Shown: positions 1 to 8,410, counted from the stretch's first letter. The stretch is 64,000 nucleotides of DNA from Chitinophaga silvatica (GCF_003419895.1 NZ_QPMM01000004.1:1-64000), one strand, 5' to 3'. Made by a program: numbers and translations. The notes: a model not told the origin generated them from the letters alone.

Positions 1-180
1 AGAGTCTTGTAAGGAGGCAAAGGATTTATAGTTGTTTGTTGTTTCTCGCAGAGTCTTGTAAGGAGGCAAAGGATTTATAGTTGTTTGTTGTTTCTCGCAG
101 AGTCTTGTAAGGAGGCAAAGGATTTTTAGTTGTTTGTTGTTTCTCGCAGAGGGGTGTAAGGAGGCAAAGGATTTTTAAGA
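1..180. repeat. 49-bp tandem repeat array (three full units plus a degenerate fourth)
   Basis: Three head-to-tail 49-bp units occupy 1-49, 50-98 and 99-147, followed by a diverged partial copy from 148 to about 178. Units 1 and 2 are identical; unit 3 differs by one A-to-T change in its second half. Each unit contains AAGGAGGCAAAGGATTT and ends in TTGTTTGTTGTTTCTCGC. The array begins at the window edge, so more copies may lie upstream. There are no spacers. The unit resembles one arm of the palindromic element at 46512-46615 (shared TTGTTGTT-CTCGCA and GGCAAAG), so it is probably a tandemly amplified form of that intergenic family. Confidence 0.9.
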
Positions 181-216
181 AATTTATCTAAGTATATTAT
201 TATCTCTTTAAGCATA

Positions 217-249
217 AAAAAAGCGCCTCAATAAATTGAGACGCCTTTC
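217..249 (-). terminator. Intrinsic terminator of carB
   Basis: Read on the minus strand, AGGCGTCTCAA pairs with TTGAGGCGCTT around a short TTTA loop, with one or two wobble pairs, and a run of seven T follows. It lies 23 bp past the carB stop codon. Confidence 0.85.
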
Positions 250-271
250 TTCTAACAATATTCTTGGTGAA

Positions 272-3088
272 TTATTTACTCAGGTACATGCTCTTTTCTT
301 TGAAAAGCTGTCTGAAGTATGGATCACGAAGATCTTTAATGAAGCGAATTGCTTCACCTGTTGATTTCATTTCTGGTCCGAGTTCCTTATTAACTCCAGG
401 GAATTTATTGAAAGAGAATACTGGTTCTTTGATAGCAAAACCGGTAAGCTTTTTCTCAATTTTGAAGTCTTTCAGTTTTTTAGCACCGATCATTACTTTG
501 GTAGCAATGTTCAGATACGGAACCTGGTAAGCTTTTGCAATGAACGGAGTAGTTCTTGAAGCACGTGGGTTAGCTTCGATCACATATACATTACCATCTT
601 TGATAGCAAACTGAATATTGATCAATCCACGGATATTTAATGCTCTTGCAATTTTTTCAGCATAGTATTCCATAGTTGTAACCTCAATTGGAGAGAGGTT
701 GAATGCCGGTAAAAGCGCATGGCTATCACCACTATGGATACCTGCCGGTTCGATATGCTCCATAACTCCCATTACATGGAAATCAGTTCCATCGAAGATT
801 CCGTCGATTTCTGCCTCCTGGCAACGATCCAGGAAGTGATCGATCAGGATTTTATTACCTGGTAAGTGTCTCAGCAAGCTTAATACTGATTCTTCCAGTT
901 CATCTTCGTTGATTACAATACGCATTCTTTGTCCACCCAATACATAAGAAGGGCGTACCAATACCGGGTATCCAACTTCTTTTGCCACTTCAATAGCTTC
1001 GTCGGTATTGTAAGCAGTTCCGTATTTCGGATAAGGAATACCTAATTCTTTCAGCATGTCGGAGAAGCGTCCTCTGTCTTCAGCGATATCCATGTTATCG
1101 AAGGAAGTACCAATAATCTTAACTCCGTTAGCTTCGAGGCGTTTAGCCAGTTTCAGGGCAGTTTGACCTCCTAACTGAACGATAACACCTTCTGGTTTTT
1201 CGAGCTCGATGATCTCCCACAGATTCTCCCAGAATACTGGTTCGAAGTAGAGTTTATCGGCCATATCGAAATCGGTAGATACCGTTTCAGGGTTACAGTT
1301 AACCATGATTGCTTCGTATCCGCAATCCTGAATAGCTTGTAAACCGTGAGTACAGCAGTAGTCGAATTCGATACCCTGACCAATTCTGTTTGGTCCGGAA
1401 CCCAATACGATGATTTTCTTTTTATCTGTAACCTTGCTTTCGTTTTCGGTATCGAAAGTAGAATAGAAGTAAGGAGTTTTAGCTTCAAATTCAGCACTGC
1501 AGGTATCAACCATTTTGAAAGTACGGGTGATGCCTAATTCTTTACGTTTAGCATACACTTCATCTTCATCACAGTTGCCGAGGATGATTGCCAGCTGAGC
1601 ATCAGAGAAGCCCATCTTTTTAGCATCTCTCAGAACATCTGGAGTAATAGTTTCCAGATCCAATTCTGCCAGTTGTTTCTCCAGATTTACGATATCCTGG
1701 ATCTGGTGTAAGAACCAACGATCGATATAGGTAGCCTGATGAATGTGTTTTACAGACATACCGGCCATCAGCGCGTCTTTGATACGGAAGATACGATCCC
1801 AGGTCGGGCGTTTCAGCTTCTCGATCAGTTGTTCGCTCTTCATCAGGGATTTACCATAGTAGCCGAGGCCTAAAGCATCGTTCTCCAGGCTTTGACAAGC
1901 CTTTTGGAGGGCTTCAGGGAAAGTACGGCCGATAGCCATTACCTCACCTACAGATTTCATTTGTAATCCTAATGTATCGTCGGCACCTTTAAATTTATCG
2001 AAGTTCCAGCGAGGCATTTTCACGATAACGTAGTCCAATGCTGGTTCGAAGAAAGCGGAAGTTGTGCGGGTGATCTGGTTTTCCAGTTCATCCAGTGTAT
2101 AACCAATTGCCAGTTTAGCAGCGATTTTTGCGATTGGGTATCCGGTTGCTTTGGATGCCAGTGCAGAAGAGCGGCTTACACGTGGGTTGATTTCAATTGC
2201 GATGAGCTCTTCAGTTTCAGGGTTGAGAGAGAACTGAACGTTACAACCACCGGCAAAGTTGCCGAGGTCGCGCATCATCATCATTGCTTTATTACGCATA
2301 TCCTGGAATGCAGTGTCACTCAGTGTCATTGCAGGAGCCACGGTGATAGAATCTCCCGTGTGAATACCCATTGGATCGAGGTTTTCAACGGTACAGATAA
2401 TAACAACATTATCTTTTTTATCGCGCAGCAATTCCAGTTCATATTCTTTCCATCCCAGTACTGCTTTTTCTACCAGTACTTCGTGGATAGGAGAAGCTTT
2501 CAGACCACGATCGAGAGCTTCGTCCAATTCGTCTTTACTGTGAACGAAACCACCACCGGTTCCACCCAGGGTAAAGGAAGGGCGAATAACTAATGGGAAT
2601 CCGATCTCCTGAGCGAATTCTTTACCTTCCAGGAAAGAGTTAGCAGTTCTGGCAGGCGCTACAGGAATTCCCAGTTGAATCATCCACTGACGGAATTGTT
2701 CGCGGTCCTCTGCTTTATCAATTGCTTTAATGTCTACCCCTATCAGGCGAACATTATTCTTTTCCCAGATTCCCAGCTCGTCAACTTCTTTACAGAGGTT
2801 GAGGGCGGTTTGTCCACCCATGGTCGGTAATACGGCATCTATCTGGTTTTCTGCCAGAATCTGCTCAATGCTTTCCACTGTCAGCGGCAATAAATAAACT
2901 TTATCCGCCATCATTGGATCCGTCATGATCGTAGCCGGATTGGAATTAATCAAAATCACTTTAATTCCCTCTTCTCTCAGCGAACGTGCTGCTTGAGATC
3001 CGGAATAGTCAAATTCGCAAGCCTGCCCAATAATAATGGGGCCAGAACCAATAATGAGAACAGATTTGATAGATGAGTCTTTCGGCAT
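272..3088 (-). CDS. carB: Carbamoyl-phosphate synthase large subunit, short form without MGS domain
   Basis: CarB makes carbamoyl phosphate from glutamine-derived ammonia, bicarbonate and two ATP, for pyrimidine and arginine synthesis. The 938-aa protein shows both homologous halves: the first begins VLIIGSGPIIIGQACEFDYS, the second IVLGSGPNRIGQGIEFDYCC, each followed by an ATP-grasp domain. CarB of Proteobacteria is about 1,070 aa and ends in an MGS-like domain that binds UMP, IMP or ornithine. This one stops right after the second ATP-grasp region (ending in EKSMYLSK) and lacks that domain. I recall the short form as normal for Bacteroidota, and a good terminator follows the stop, so it is not a truncation. 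No carA is nearby. Confidence 0.97.
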   Translation of the reverse strand: MPKDSSIKSVLIIGSGPIIIGQACEFDYSGSQAARSLREEGIKVILINSNPATIMTDPMMADKVYLLPLTVESIEQILAENQIDAVLPTMGGQTALNLCKEVDELGIWEKNNVRLIGVDIKAIDKAEDREQFRQWMIQLGIPVAPARTANSFLEGKEFAQEIGFPLVIRPSFTLGGTGGGFVHSKDELDEALDRGLKASPIHEVLVEKAVLGWKEYELELLRDKKDNVVIICTVENLDPMGIHTGDSITVAPAMTLSDTAFQDMRNKAMMMMRDLGNFAGGCNVQFSLNPETEELIAIEINPRVSRSSALASKATGYPIAKIAAKLAIGYTLDELENQITRTTSAFFEPALDYVIVKMPRWNFDKFKGADDTLGLQMKSVGEVMAIGRTFPEALQKACQSLENDALGLGYYGKSLMKSEQLIEKLKRPTWDRIFRIKDALMAGMSVKHIHQATYIDRWFLHQIQDIVNLEKQLAELDLETITPDVLRDAKKMGFSDAQLAIILGNCDEDEVYAKRKELGITRTFKMVDTCSAEFEAKTPYFYSTFDTENESKVTDKKKIIVLGSGPNRIGQGIEFDYCCTHGLQAIQDCGYEAIMVNCNPETVSTDFDMADKLYFEPVFWENLWEIIELEKPEGVIVQLGGQTALKLAKRLEANGVKIIGTSFDNMDIAEDRGRFSDMLKELGIPYPKYGTAYNTDEAIEVAKEVGYPVLVRPSYVLGGQRMRIVINEDELEESVLSLLRHLPGNKILIDHFLDRCQEAEIDGIFDGTDFHVMGVMEHIEPAGIHSGDSHALLPAFNLSPIEVTTMEYYAEKIARALNIRGLINIQFAIKDGNVYVIEANPRASRTTPFIAKAYQVPYLNIATKVMIGAKKLKDFKIEKKLTGFAIKEPVFSFNKFPGVNKELGPEMKSTGEAIRFIKDLRDPYFRQLFKEKSMYLSK

Positions 3089-3157
3089 TTGTATAATCTA
3101 TTGAAAATGAAAAACCAGTTTGATCTTTCTGCCGTATGAGGGACCAAAAAAATCGTG

Positions 3158-3189
3158 CAAAGTTACGGAGATTGAAGCTTTCTACACAA
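3158..3189 (-). promoter_or_regulatory. Predicted carB promoter
   Basis: On the minus strand TAACTTTG (complement of 3158-3165) matches the Bacteroidota -7 consensus TAnnTTTG exactly. A TTG lies 21 nt upstream (complement of 3187-3189). The implied leader is about 60 nt. No experimental support. Confidence 0.55.
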
Positions 3190-3278
3190 TCTTTTTTTCA
3201 AAAAAATATAAATAGTGAGAAAAAAATATATGAATGTTTAAAAATTGATATATAATTCTTCTTAAATTAAGAGTAAAA

Positions 3279-3866
3279 ATGCATCCTTCCTGGCAAAATA
3301 TTCTAAGAAAATATTGTAACAAACCCTTGTATGTTAAAGGGGTTAAAACACAGCCAATATTCAGTCTTTCTGCCAAATTAAAATATAACGGCAGAGCTGG
3401 CAGTATAAGATTCTCCTGGGAGGATATTAATACGAAAAGAGATCCTGGTTTAATATGGCATAAATCTTATAATCCAGAAAAAACGAGCTACGCCGGAGCA
3501 ACTGAAGTTTTCCTAGAGCTTCCATCTGACAAATGTTACTTTAAACTTTTTACTGCCGGAAATTTCGTGAAATTTTTTTATAGCCTTCATCCACTTAGGA
3601 AAAGGTTTGGTGATCCTTATTTTGATAATTTGTTCGTTTTACTTGAAAAACCAAATGGTGCAATTCAACCAGTTTTTAATCGACTACAGCTACTAATAAT
3701 GTTTGAATGGCACAAGTCGATGTTTCTCACAACTGATTTTATTGATCCTGCAACGGTTAAAAATTATCTTCATTTACGCATTTATAAACTGATATTCAGC
3801 GAATCGGATTTAGAAGCTATTTTTAAATATTGCGATGACTTAATTACAGAGCTTTACAGGTATTAA
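3279..3866 (+). CDS. Hypothetical protein, AT-rich orphan
   Basis: A 195-aa ORF with ATG start whose family I do not recognise. The protein is basic and rich in aromatic residues, with no signal peptide, no clear transmembrane segment and no recognised catalytic motif. Its base composition is visibly more AT-rich than carB or the MFS gene beside it. It sits alone on the plus strand between two minus-strand genes, and its stop codon overlaps that of the MFS gene by 4 bp (3863-3866), convergently. It could be a recently acquired or fast-evolving gene. The uninterrupted length at this AT content supports real coding, but no homology backs it. Confidence 0.55.
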   Translation: MHPSWQNILRKYCNKPLYVKGVKTQPIFSLSAKLKYNGRAGSIRFSWEDINTKRDPGLIWHKSYNPEKTSYAGATEVFLELPSDKCYFKLFTAGNFVKFFYSLHPLRKRFGDPYFDNLFVLLEKPNGAIQPVFNRLQLLIMFEWHKSMFLTTDFIDPATVKNYLHLRIYKLIFSESDLEAIFKYCDDLITELYRY

Positions 3867-5020
3867 AATTTAATCCTGGCCGACATAATTGAAATAGATG
3901 CTCCCATTACAGCAATCAGTGCAAAAGCAATACGCAGGTTGGTAGCCTGAGAAACAAACCCAATTAACGGTGGTCCAAAGAGGAAGCCAAGATAACCGAT
4001 GGTAGAAACAGTTGCCAGAGCCATACCGGGCGACATGATCTTAGACTTCCCGGCGGCGCTGTAAATCAGTGGAACTACTGCCGAAACACCTGCACCCACC
4101 AGCATAAAACCCAAAAAAGAAGTAGTGAAATATGGAAAGATAACAGCTATCAATAATCCTATTGCTGTGAATAACCCACTGCCCAGCAACATTTTCTTGA
4201 CGCCAAATCTGGTAGTCAGATAATCAGCAATAAATCTGCCTGAGGCCATGGTACTCATAAAAGCAGCATAACCAGCACCTGATATTCCTGGTCTTGCCTC
4301 TACTACCCTTCTAAAATAAACTCCACTCCAGTCGAACATGGTGCCTTCGCAAATCATGCTACACATTGCAATAATTCCCAGTGTAAACAAAAACAGATCC
4401 GGCTTTTTAAATAAAGACGTAGGCGTACTGCTTTCGTTACCAGAATGCGTTAACAGGTGATTCATTGCAAATCCTACTATAGTCCAGGCCATAGCGCTGA
4501 TAATAAGGAAATGATAAAGCGGCGGCAGATGCAGGAATGTCATCAAGGTACCGATAGCAGCTCCGGAGAAACCAGCTACGCTCCAAAGTCCGTGAAAAGA
4601 AGCCATAATGGACCTGCCATAAAGTGCTTCAACACCAACAGCCTGGGTATTTACGGCGATATTTGCCAGGTTTCCGCAAAAGCCGAATAGCATCAGAAAC
4701 AGGCTTAACTGCCAGGATTCATGTGCCAGACCTAAGGAAGGCAACACAATAGCATAGGCTGTTGCAGCAAGTAACAGCACATTTCGACTTCCATATTTCG
4801 ATACCAGGATACCGGCTATAGGCAGGGAAATAATGGAGCCTACAGGCAATGCCAGTAGTACACCACCTAATCCTGCATCGTTGAGATGCAAGGCTTGCTG
4901 AATATCCGGGATACGGGAAGCCCAACTGGCAAAACATAGTCCAGTCAGGAAAAATAACGAACTAACAGCTATTCTTGCTGCTCTCTTATTGCTCACTACC
5001 ATTGTGACATCTGGTAACAT
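3863..5020 (-). CDS. MFS transporter
   Basis: A 385-aa inner-membrane protein with about twelve hydrophobic segments, no signal peptide and short loops, as expected for a major facilitator. Typical features include the first helix with WASRIPDIQ and the loop ISLPIAGILVSKYGSRNVL after helix 2, which matches the MFS G-x-x-x-D/Y-R-x-G motif region. It resembles the YbjJ-like subgroup often annotated as sugar or drug permeases; the substrate cannot be read from sequence. It starts 25 bp downstream of a DeoR-family regulator on the same strand and is probably co-transcribed with it and controlled by it. DeoR partners usually move or metabolise sugars or nucleosides. Confidence 0.85.
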   Translation of the reverse strand: MLPDVTMVVSNKRAARIAVSSLFFLTGLCFASWASRIPDIQQALHLNDAGLGGVLLALPVGSIISLPIAGILVSKYGSRNVLLLAATAYAIVLPSLGLAHESWQLSLFLMLFGFCGNLANIAVNTQAVGVEALYGRSIMASFHGLWSVAGFSGAAIGTLMTFLHLPPLYHFLIISAMAWTIVGFAMNHLLTHSGNESSTPTSLFKKPDLFLFTLGIIAMCSMICEGTMFDWSGVYFRRVVEARPGISGAGYAAFMSTMASGRFIADYLTTRFGVKKMLLGSGLFTAIGLLIAVIFPYFTTSFLGFMLVGAGVSAVVPLIYSAAGKSKIMSPGMALATVSTIGYLGFLFGPPLIGFVSQATNLRIAFALIAVMGASISIMSARIKF

Positions 5021-5045
5021 CTCTAACAGAATAAGGAATTATTGA

Positions 5046-5792
5046 TCAAATAACCTGAATTCCAAGGTTAACATATGGTTTAACGGATGGCAAATCCGGA
5101 TTATCAGTGATGATGGTATCCAGATCTGTAATATTACATACTTTGAACGGTTCTGCAGTACCCATTTTATCACTTGTTGCCAAAGCTATGGTTTTATTTG
5201 CCGATTCCACCATTACACTTTTCACATCGGCTTCACCGAGGTCGAGCCCCGTTACACCGGCATTTGGGTGTAAACTGCAGATACCGAGGAAGCATATATC
5301 AGCTCTCACTTTTTCGAGCATTCTTATGGTATCCATACCTCCGGCAGTTTGGGAATCTTTTCCTATCAAGCCCCCGGTAAATATAACTTCGATTACCGGA
5401 TGTTCTATCAGTAAAGAAACAATAGGTACGCTGGTGGTAATTACTTTAATATGGAGATCGGGCGGAAAAAGCCTTGCTAGTGTAAGCGTTGACGTTCCTC
5501 CATCCAGGATGATGGTTTGACCATTATGCAGAAATTTCAATGCTTTTTCTGCCATGTTCTTTTTATCGTCCGGATGGTATTTAATTCTTTCATTAAAAGA
5601 ATAGGGGTTTGGAGAGTGAGGAATAGCTCCTCCCCTTACTTTAATCAGTTGCCCGTTTTGAGCCAATGATTCCAGATCTCTTCTTACGGTATCTTCAGAA
5701 ACCTGCAAATCGTTACTCAGTTCGGTTTGCAGCACTTTATGATCGGTCTGGAGTTTACGAAGAATATAATCTAACCTTTCTTCTCTCAGCAT
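5046..5792 (-). CDS. DeoR/GlpR-family transcriptional regulator
   Basis: 248 aa. The N-terminal DeoR winged helix covers about residues 3-58, with the recognition helix around VSEDTVRRDLESLAQNGQL and the usual VRGGA after the wing. The rest is the sugar-phosphate-sensing DeoRC domain, with ILDGGTSTLTLARLF and the IFTGGLIGKDSQTAGG stretch. Such proteins are usually repressors released by a phosphorylated sugar. It is the first gene of a unit with the MFS transporter and diverges from the deoxyribonucleotidase at 5876. The region between holds a perfect 12-bp split palindrome (5808-5861) that is its likely operator. Confidence 0.92.
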   Translation of the reverse strand: MLREERLDYILRKLQTDHKVLQTELSNDLQVSEDTVRRDLESLAQNGQLIKVRGGAIPHSPNPYSFNERIKYHPDDKKNMAEKALKFLHNGQTIILDGGTSTLTLARLFPPDLHIKVITTSVPIVSLLIEHPVIEVIFTGGLIGKDSQTAGGMDTIRMLEKVRADICFLGICSLHPNAGVTGLDLGEADVKSVMVESANKTIALATSDKMGTAEPFKVCNITDLDTIITDNPDLPSVKPYVNLGIQVI

Positions 5793-5807
5793 AAACTTGC
5801 CATTTTA

Positions 5808-5861
5808 TGCAATATTATGAAACTTTTTGCAATAATTTGCAGATTATTACATAATATTGCA
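5808..5861. promoter_or_regulatory. Perfect split palindrome between divergent genes, likely DeoR operator
   Basis: TGCAATATTATG at 5808-5819 is the exact reverse complement of CATAATATTGCA at 5850-5861, 30 bp apart. The spacer holds two more TTGCA-type half sites (TTTTTGCAATAA, ATTTGCAG). The site fills most of the 83-bp gap between the deoR start and the deoxyribonucleotidase start, where a repressor could control both directions. Binding is inferred from position and symmetry. Confidence 0.7.
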
Positions 5862-5875
5862 CAAAACCGCAAAAT

Positions 5876-6412
5876 ATGGCAAGAATTGCAATAGACATGG
5901 ACAATGTCATGGCCGACCTAACCCAACATTTATTGGATGTATATGCAGAGCAGTATGGGATCAGAGTTGATCCGTCAGCTTTGGACAATGTACCCGAAGG
6001 GAGTGCTTTTCCGGAGGGGATTGCTTACAAAATATTGCAAAGTCCTGGTTTTTTCAGAGGGATACCTGTGATGAGAGACAGTCAGGAAGTCATCAAATCG
6101 TTATCTGAAAACCATGAAATATTTGTGGTTTCGGCAGCAATGGAATTTCCGGCTTCTCTGACGGAGAAGCTATCCTGGTTAAACGAACATTTCCCATTTA
6201 TCAGCTGGAGAAACATTGTGTTCTGTGGTGCTAAAACGATTGTGGAGGCGGATTATATGATAGATGACCACGATAAAAACTTAAGCACATTTAAAGGTCA
6301 ACCAATCCTGTTTAGTGCTCCACATAATCTTTCGCTTAGTGCTTATCGCAGGGTAAACAACTGGAAAGAAGTAGCGCAATATTTTGCGTTAGATACAGTT
6401 CCGGTTATCTGA
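5876..6412 (+). CDS. 5'(3')-deoxyribonucleotidase-like HAD phosphatase
   Basis: 178 aa. The N-terminus AIDMDNVMADL carries the HAD nucleophile pair D7 and D9, followed later by the Ser motif VVSAAMEFP and the acidic motif MIDDHDKN. This order and length fit the NT5C family, which dephosphorylates deoxyribonucleoside monophosphates in the cytoplasm. It is divergent from the DeoR/MFS unit across a shared palindrome, so co-regulation with a nucleoside or deoxyribose substrate is plausible but unproven. The ATG at 5876 gives the complete first motif. The gene is convergent with the HTH gene at 6429, with no obvious terminator between. Confidence 0.88.
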   Translation: MARIAIDMDNVMADLTQHLLDVYAEQYGIRVDPSALDNVPEGSAFPEGIAYKILQSPGFFRGIPVMRDSQEVIKSLSENHEIFVVSAAMEFPASLTEKLSWLNEHFPFISWRNIVFCGAKTIVEADYMIDDHDKNLSTFKGQPILFSAPHNLSLSAYRRVNNWKEVAQYFALDTVPVI

Positions 6413-6428
6413 ATTTCAGGAGGGGGCA

Positions 6429-6974
6429 TTATTTGGTTAAGGTAGCCTCCAGATCATTGATCTTTTGTTCCAGCGTTGCTATTTTTCTGATATGCTGGTG
6501 ATTAGCCTCACAGATATCCAGATAAGCCTCCCTCCAATTCACTTCCTGCGTAAACAGGTGCGGAGTATCCAGGAATGATAAATCATTGAAAAAAGTTGAT
6601 AATTTTTCCAGTTGCTGATTACTGAAGGTAGCTGTATCAACCCATTCAAAAACCTGATTGGGCAAAAGTTGCAGTCCTTCTACCAGATGCTCTATCTTCA
6701 TTTTTTGTTTGCCCAAATGAAGTAGTAAGAGTTCTCCCTGATGACAAGGATTACCTTCTAATGAGCTCCAGTGATAAAATTCTTCCTGTGAAATCGGAAT
6801 AGCAGAAAGCAGGGAAGCTAATTTGCTTTTCTTAATGTTTGCCTGCCAGAAGTAGCGATACAAGCCTTGCGGGCTCATGTTTACCTTCTTTGCATATTGT
6901 AGAATTACAACTTCTTTACGACGAAGAATTCTTCTTAATCTGGCTCCTTCATGGATAGTGTATGGAACAGACAT
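6429..6974 (-). CDS. Two-HTH-like protein with C-terminal coiled coil (paralogue A)
   Basis: 181 aa, without a family I can name. Residues about 8-50 look like an XRE-type helix-turn-helix (EGARLRRILRRKEVVILQYA...SPQGLYRYF). A second, weaker HTH-like unit covers about 78-125, and the C-terminus (about 150-180) is a heptad-rich coiled coil. The layout parallels the next gene (7098-7691): both begin with about seven residues, then IH-G-RL-x-x-IL, and later share FS-x-x-x-L before an FLnnP-like segment. They are probably diverged duplicates acting as dimeric DNA-binding proteins. A TAAATTTG -7 match lies upstream (complement of 7021-7028). Confidence 0.7.
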   Translation of the reverse strand: MSVPYTIHEGARLRRILRRKEVVILQYAKKVNMSPQGLYRYFWQANIKKSKLASLLSAIPISQEEFYHWSSLEGNPCHQGELLLLHLGKQKMKIEHLVEGLQLLPNQVFEWVDTATFSNQQLEKLSTFFNDLSFLDTPHLFTQEVNWREAYLDICEANHQHIRKIATLEQKINDLEATLTK

Positions 6975-7020
6975 GGCTCAATGATTGTTTTGGGTAAAAG
7001 GGGTTGATTTTGAGTAATCA

Positions 7021-7028
7021 CAAATTTA
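7021..7028 (-). promoter_or_regulatory. -7 promoter element upstream of the 6429-6974 gene
   Basis: The complement reads TAAATTTG, an exact TAnnTTTG match, about 47 bp upstream of the ATG. No good -33 TTG was found at 19-21 nt spacing, so support is partial. Confidence 0.35.
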
Positions 7029-7097
7029 GCACATTCGTACTCTAAATAAAAAATAAAATATCAAAAACAATGGCCGGTTTTCATTCTGTAAATCTTT

Positions 7098-7691
7098 CTA
7101 TTTACGATAGACAGATAACTCTTTTTTAAGTTGTGCAATTTCATCCCGCTGTAGCAGGTTATCTTTTAAAAGTCTGTTGTTTTCTTCCAATACTTTATAA
7201 TACTTCTCTCTAAGAATCAGCAGTTCATCATTATCAGCATACTTCATACTTTCCTGTATCATTGCCGGATTCAGAAAGGCTTCCGTAGACATATCCAGCC
7301 CTCTTGCCACTCTATCCAGTTCGTCAGGTGAGAAGGATTCCTTATCAAAAAAATTGTACATAGTACGCCGACTGATATTTAATCTGGAGGCCAGCTTACT
7401 TTTATTCAGTCCTTTTTCAGAAATTATTTGCGCCATTCTTTCTCCGTGATGCAAACTTTCCCCATTCAATACAGGATCACTGATGTTCCAACGCATAAAC
7501 TCATCAGGAGTGATTCCGATGATGGAACAGAAACGCTCTAACGTGGTTCGTTTCATGTCACTTTTCCTAAGATAGTAATGAGCGATCTGGTTAGTGAAGC
7601 CGGCCATCTGTGCAAAATCTATCACTTTGATTTTTCTTTGCTTCAGTATCTGCTTCAATCTATTACCCATATGTATCAGGCTCGATTGCAT
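7098..7691 (-). CDS. XRE-like regulator with two HTH units and C-terminal coiled coil (paralogue B)
   Basis: 197 aa. A first HTH covers about residues 10-55 (GNRLKQILKQRKIKVIDFAQ). A second and clearer XRE HTH covers about 80-125 (MAQIISEKGLNKSKLASRLNISRRTMYNFF, which includes the classic KSKLASRLNISRRTMYNF pattern). The C-terminal 45 residues form a coiled coil (LREKYYKVLEENNRLLKDN). Two HTH units plus a dimerisation helix suggest recognition of an extended operator. The ATG at 7691 is chosen over the one at 7670 because the longer N-terminus lines up with paralogue A. The target is unknown; the hairpin-rich region upstream could be its own operator. Confidence 0.78.
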   Translation of the reverse strand: MQSSLIHMGNRLKQILKQRKIKVIDFAQMAGFTNQIAHYYLRKSDMKRTTLERFCSIIGITPDEFMRWNISDPVLNGESLHHGERMAQIISEKGLNKSKLASRLNISRRTMYNFFDKESFSPDELDRVARGLDMSTEAFLNPAMIQESMKYADNDELLILREKYYKVLEENNRLLKDNLLQRDEIAQLKKELSVYRK

Positions 7692-8134
7692 ATTCTCTTC
7701 TCCTGGTTTAAGGTTCTATTATCGTTTAATATAACAATTAATCTCTCACAATGTGAATAAAATTATCAATTTAACGAAAAAAATCCAATGCAGATAAGGG
7801 AAAGGAATATAACTATAACGAATACACGAAAATATTTTTAACAACAATAAATAATATTGTTTTAATCAAATTGATATCGTCTATCTGATAATGTATACCA
7901 TACACATATTTTTGTAATTTTTTATTACAAATAACAATCTGATTATCATATTGAAACACGCCACTACACTGCATTTAAGCGAACATTAAAATTTTTTAAT
8001 AAAGTAAATTTTAATGATTATAATTGCATCTTTGTAAAACATTTATATTACACTAAAAATATACGAGCAATGCAGTGTCTAATTTGTAACTATATTTTTT
8101 GTTGACCATATCCAAAACTTCAAATCATGCCACC
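7692..8134. other. AT-rich divergent intergenic region with several dyads
   Basis: No ORF of substance. Perfect dyads: AACAATA/TATTGTT (7843-7861, 5-nt loop); TTTGTAAT/ATTACAAA (7911-7931, 5-nt loop) nested inside TGATAAT/ATTATCA (7886-7892 and 7942-7948). CATCTTTG at 8027-8034 is a 7-of-8 match to the -7 consensus in the direction of the 8135 gene. Probably a regulatory region for the flanking HTH genes. Confidence 0.5.
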
Positions 8135-8410
8135 ATGGGTTCAGAGAAAACAAACATGCTCCTGGACATCCATACCTGGCTCTCGAACTTTCCGGTATTG
8201 TTCAGAGAGAAAGTATGTGAAGAGTGTAACTGGAGTACACCAACATTTTATCGCAAAATGCGAGGTAAGGATAAACTTAACCCCAAAGAGGCAGGAAAGA
8301 TTATCCCCGCATTGAGTAATGCTGAAAAACAGAAGATCCAAGAGATCCTGGAAGAAGTGTATGCTTCAGGTTCAGAAATACTTACAAAATATAAGAGACC
8401 TTCAAAGTAG
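8135..8410 (+). CDS. Small HTH-like hypothetical protein
   Basis: 91 aa from the ATG at 8135; an upstream in-frame TTG at 8099 would add 12 unconvincing residues. The middle (VCEECNWSTPTFYRKMRGKDKL) has the shape of a helix-turn-helix with a recognition helix STPTFYRKMRG, similar in spirit to the two XRE-like neighbours. The C-terminus is a charged helix (NAEKQKIQEILEEVY). No signal peptide or membrane segment. It points away from the two HTH genes across an AT-rich region and is followed by the structured element at 8450-8567. Function unknown; a small DNA-binding regulator is the best guess. Confidence 0.6.
   Translation: MGSEKTNMLLDIHTWLSNFPVLFREKVCEECNWSTPTFYRKMRGKDKLNPKEAGKIIPALSNAEKQKIQEILEEVYASGSEILTKYKRPSK

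Noticed and set aside
1..180. CRISPR array
   Set aside because: The 49-bp units abut with no unique spacers and no cas genes are present; it is a plain tandem repeat.
272..3088. carB as a truncated pseudogene
   Set aside because: Both halves are complete, only the MGS domain is missing, a terminator follows, and short CarB is, as I recall, normal in Bacteroidota.
3182..3376. Minus-strand 64-aa ORF upstream of carB
   Set aside because: It overlaps the plus-strand ORF at 3279 and the carB promoter, and its sequence is Phe/Ile-rich AT noise.
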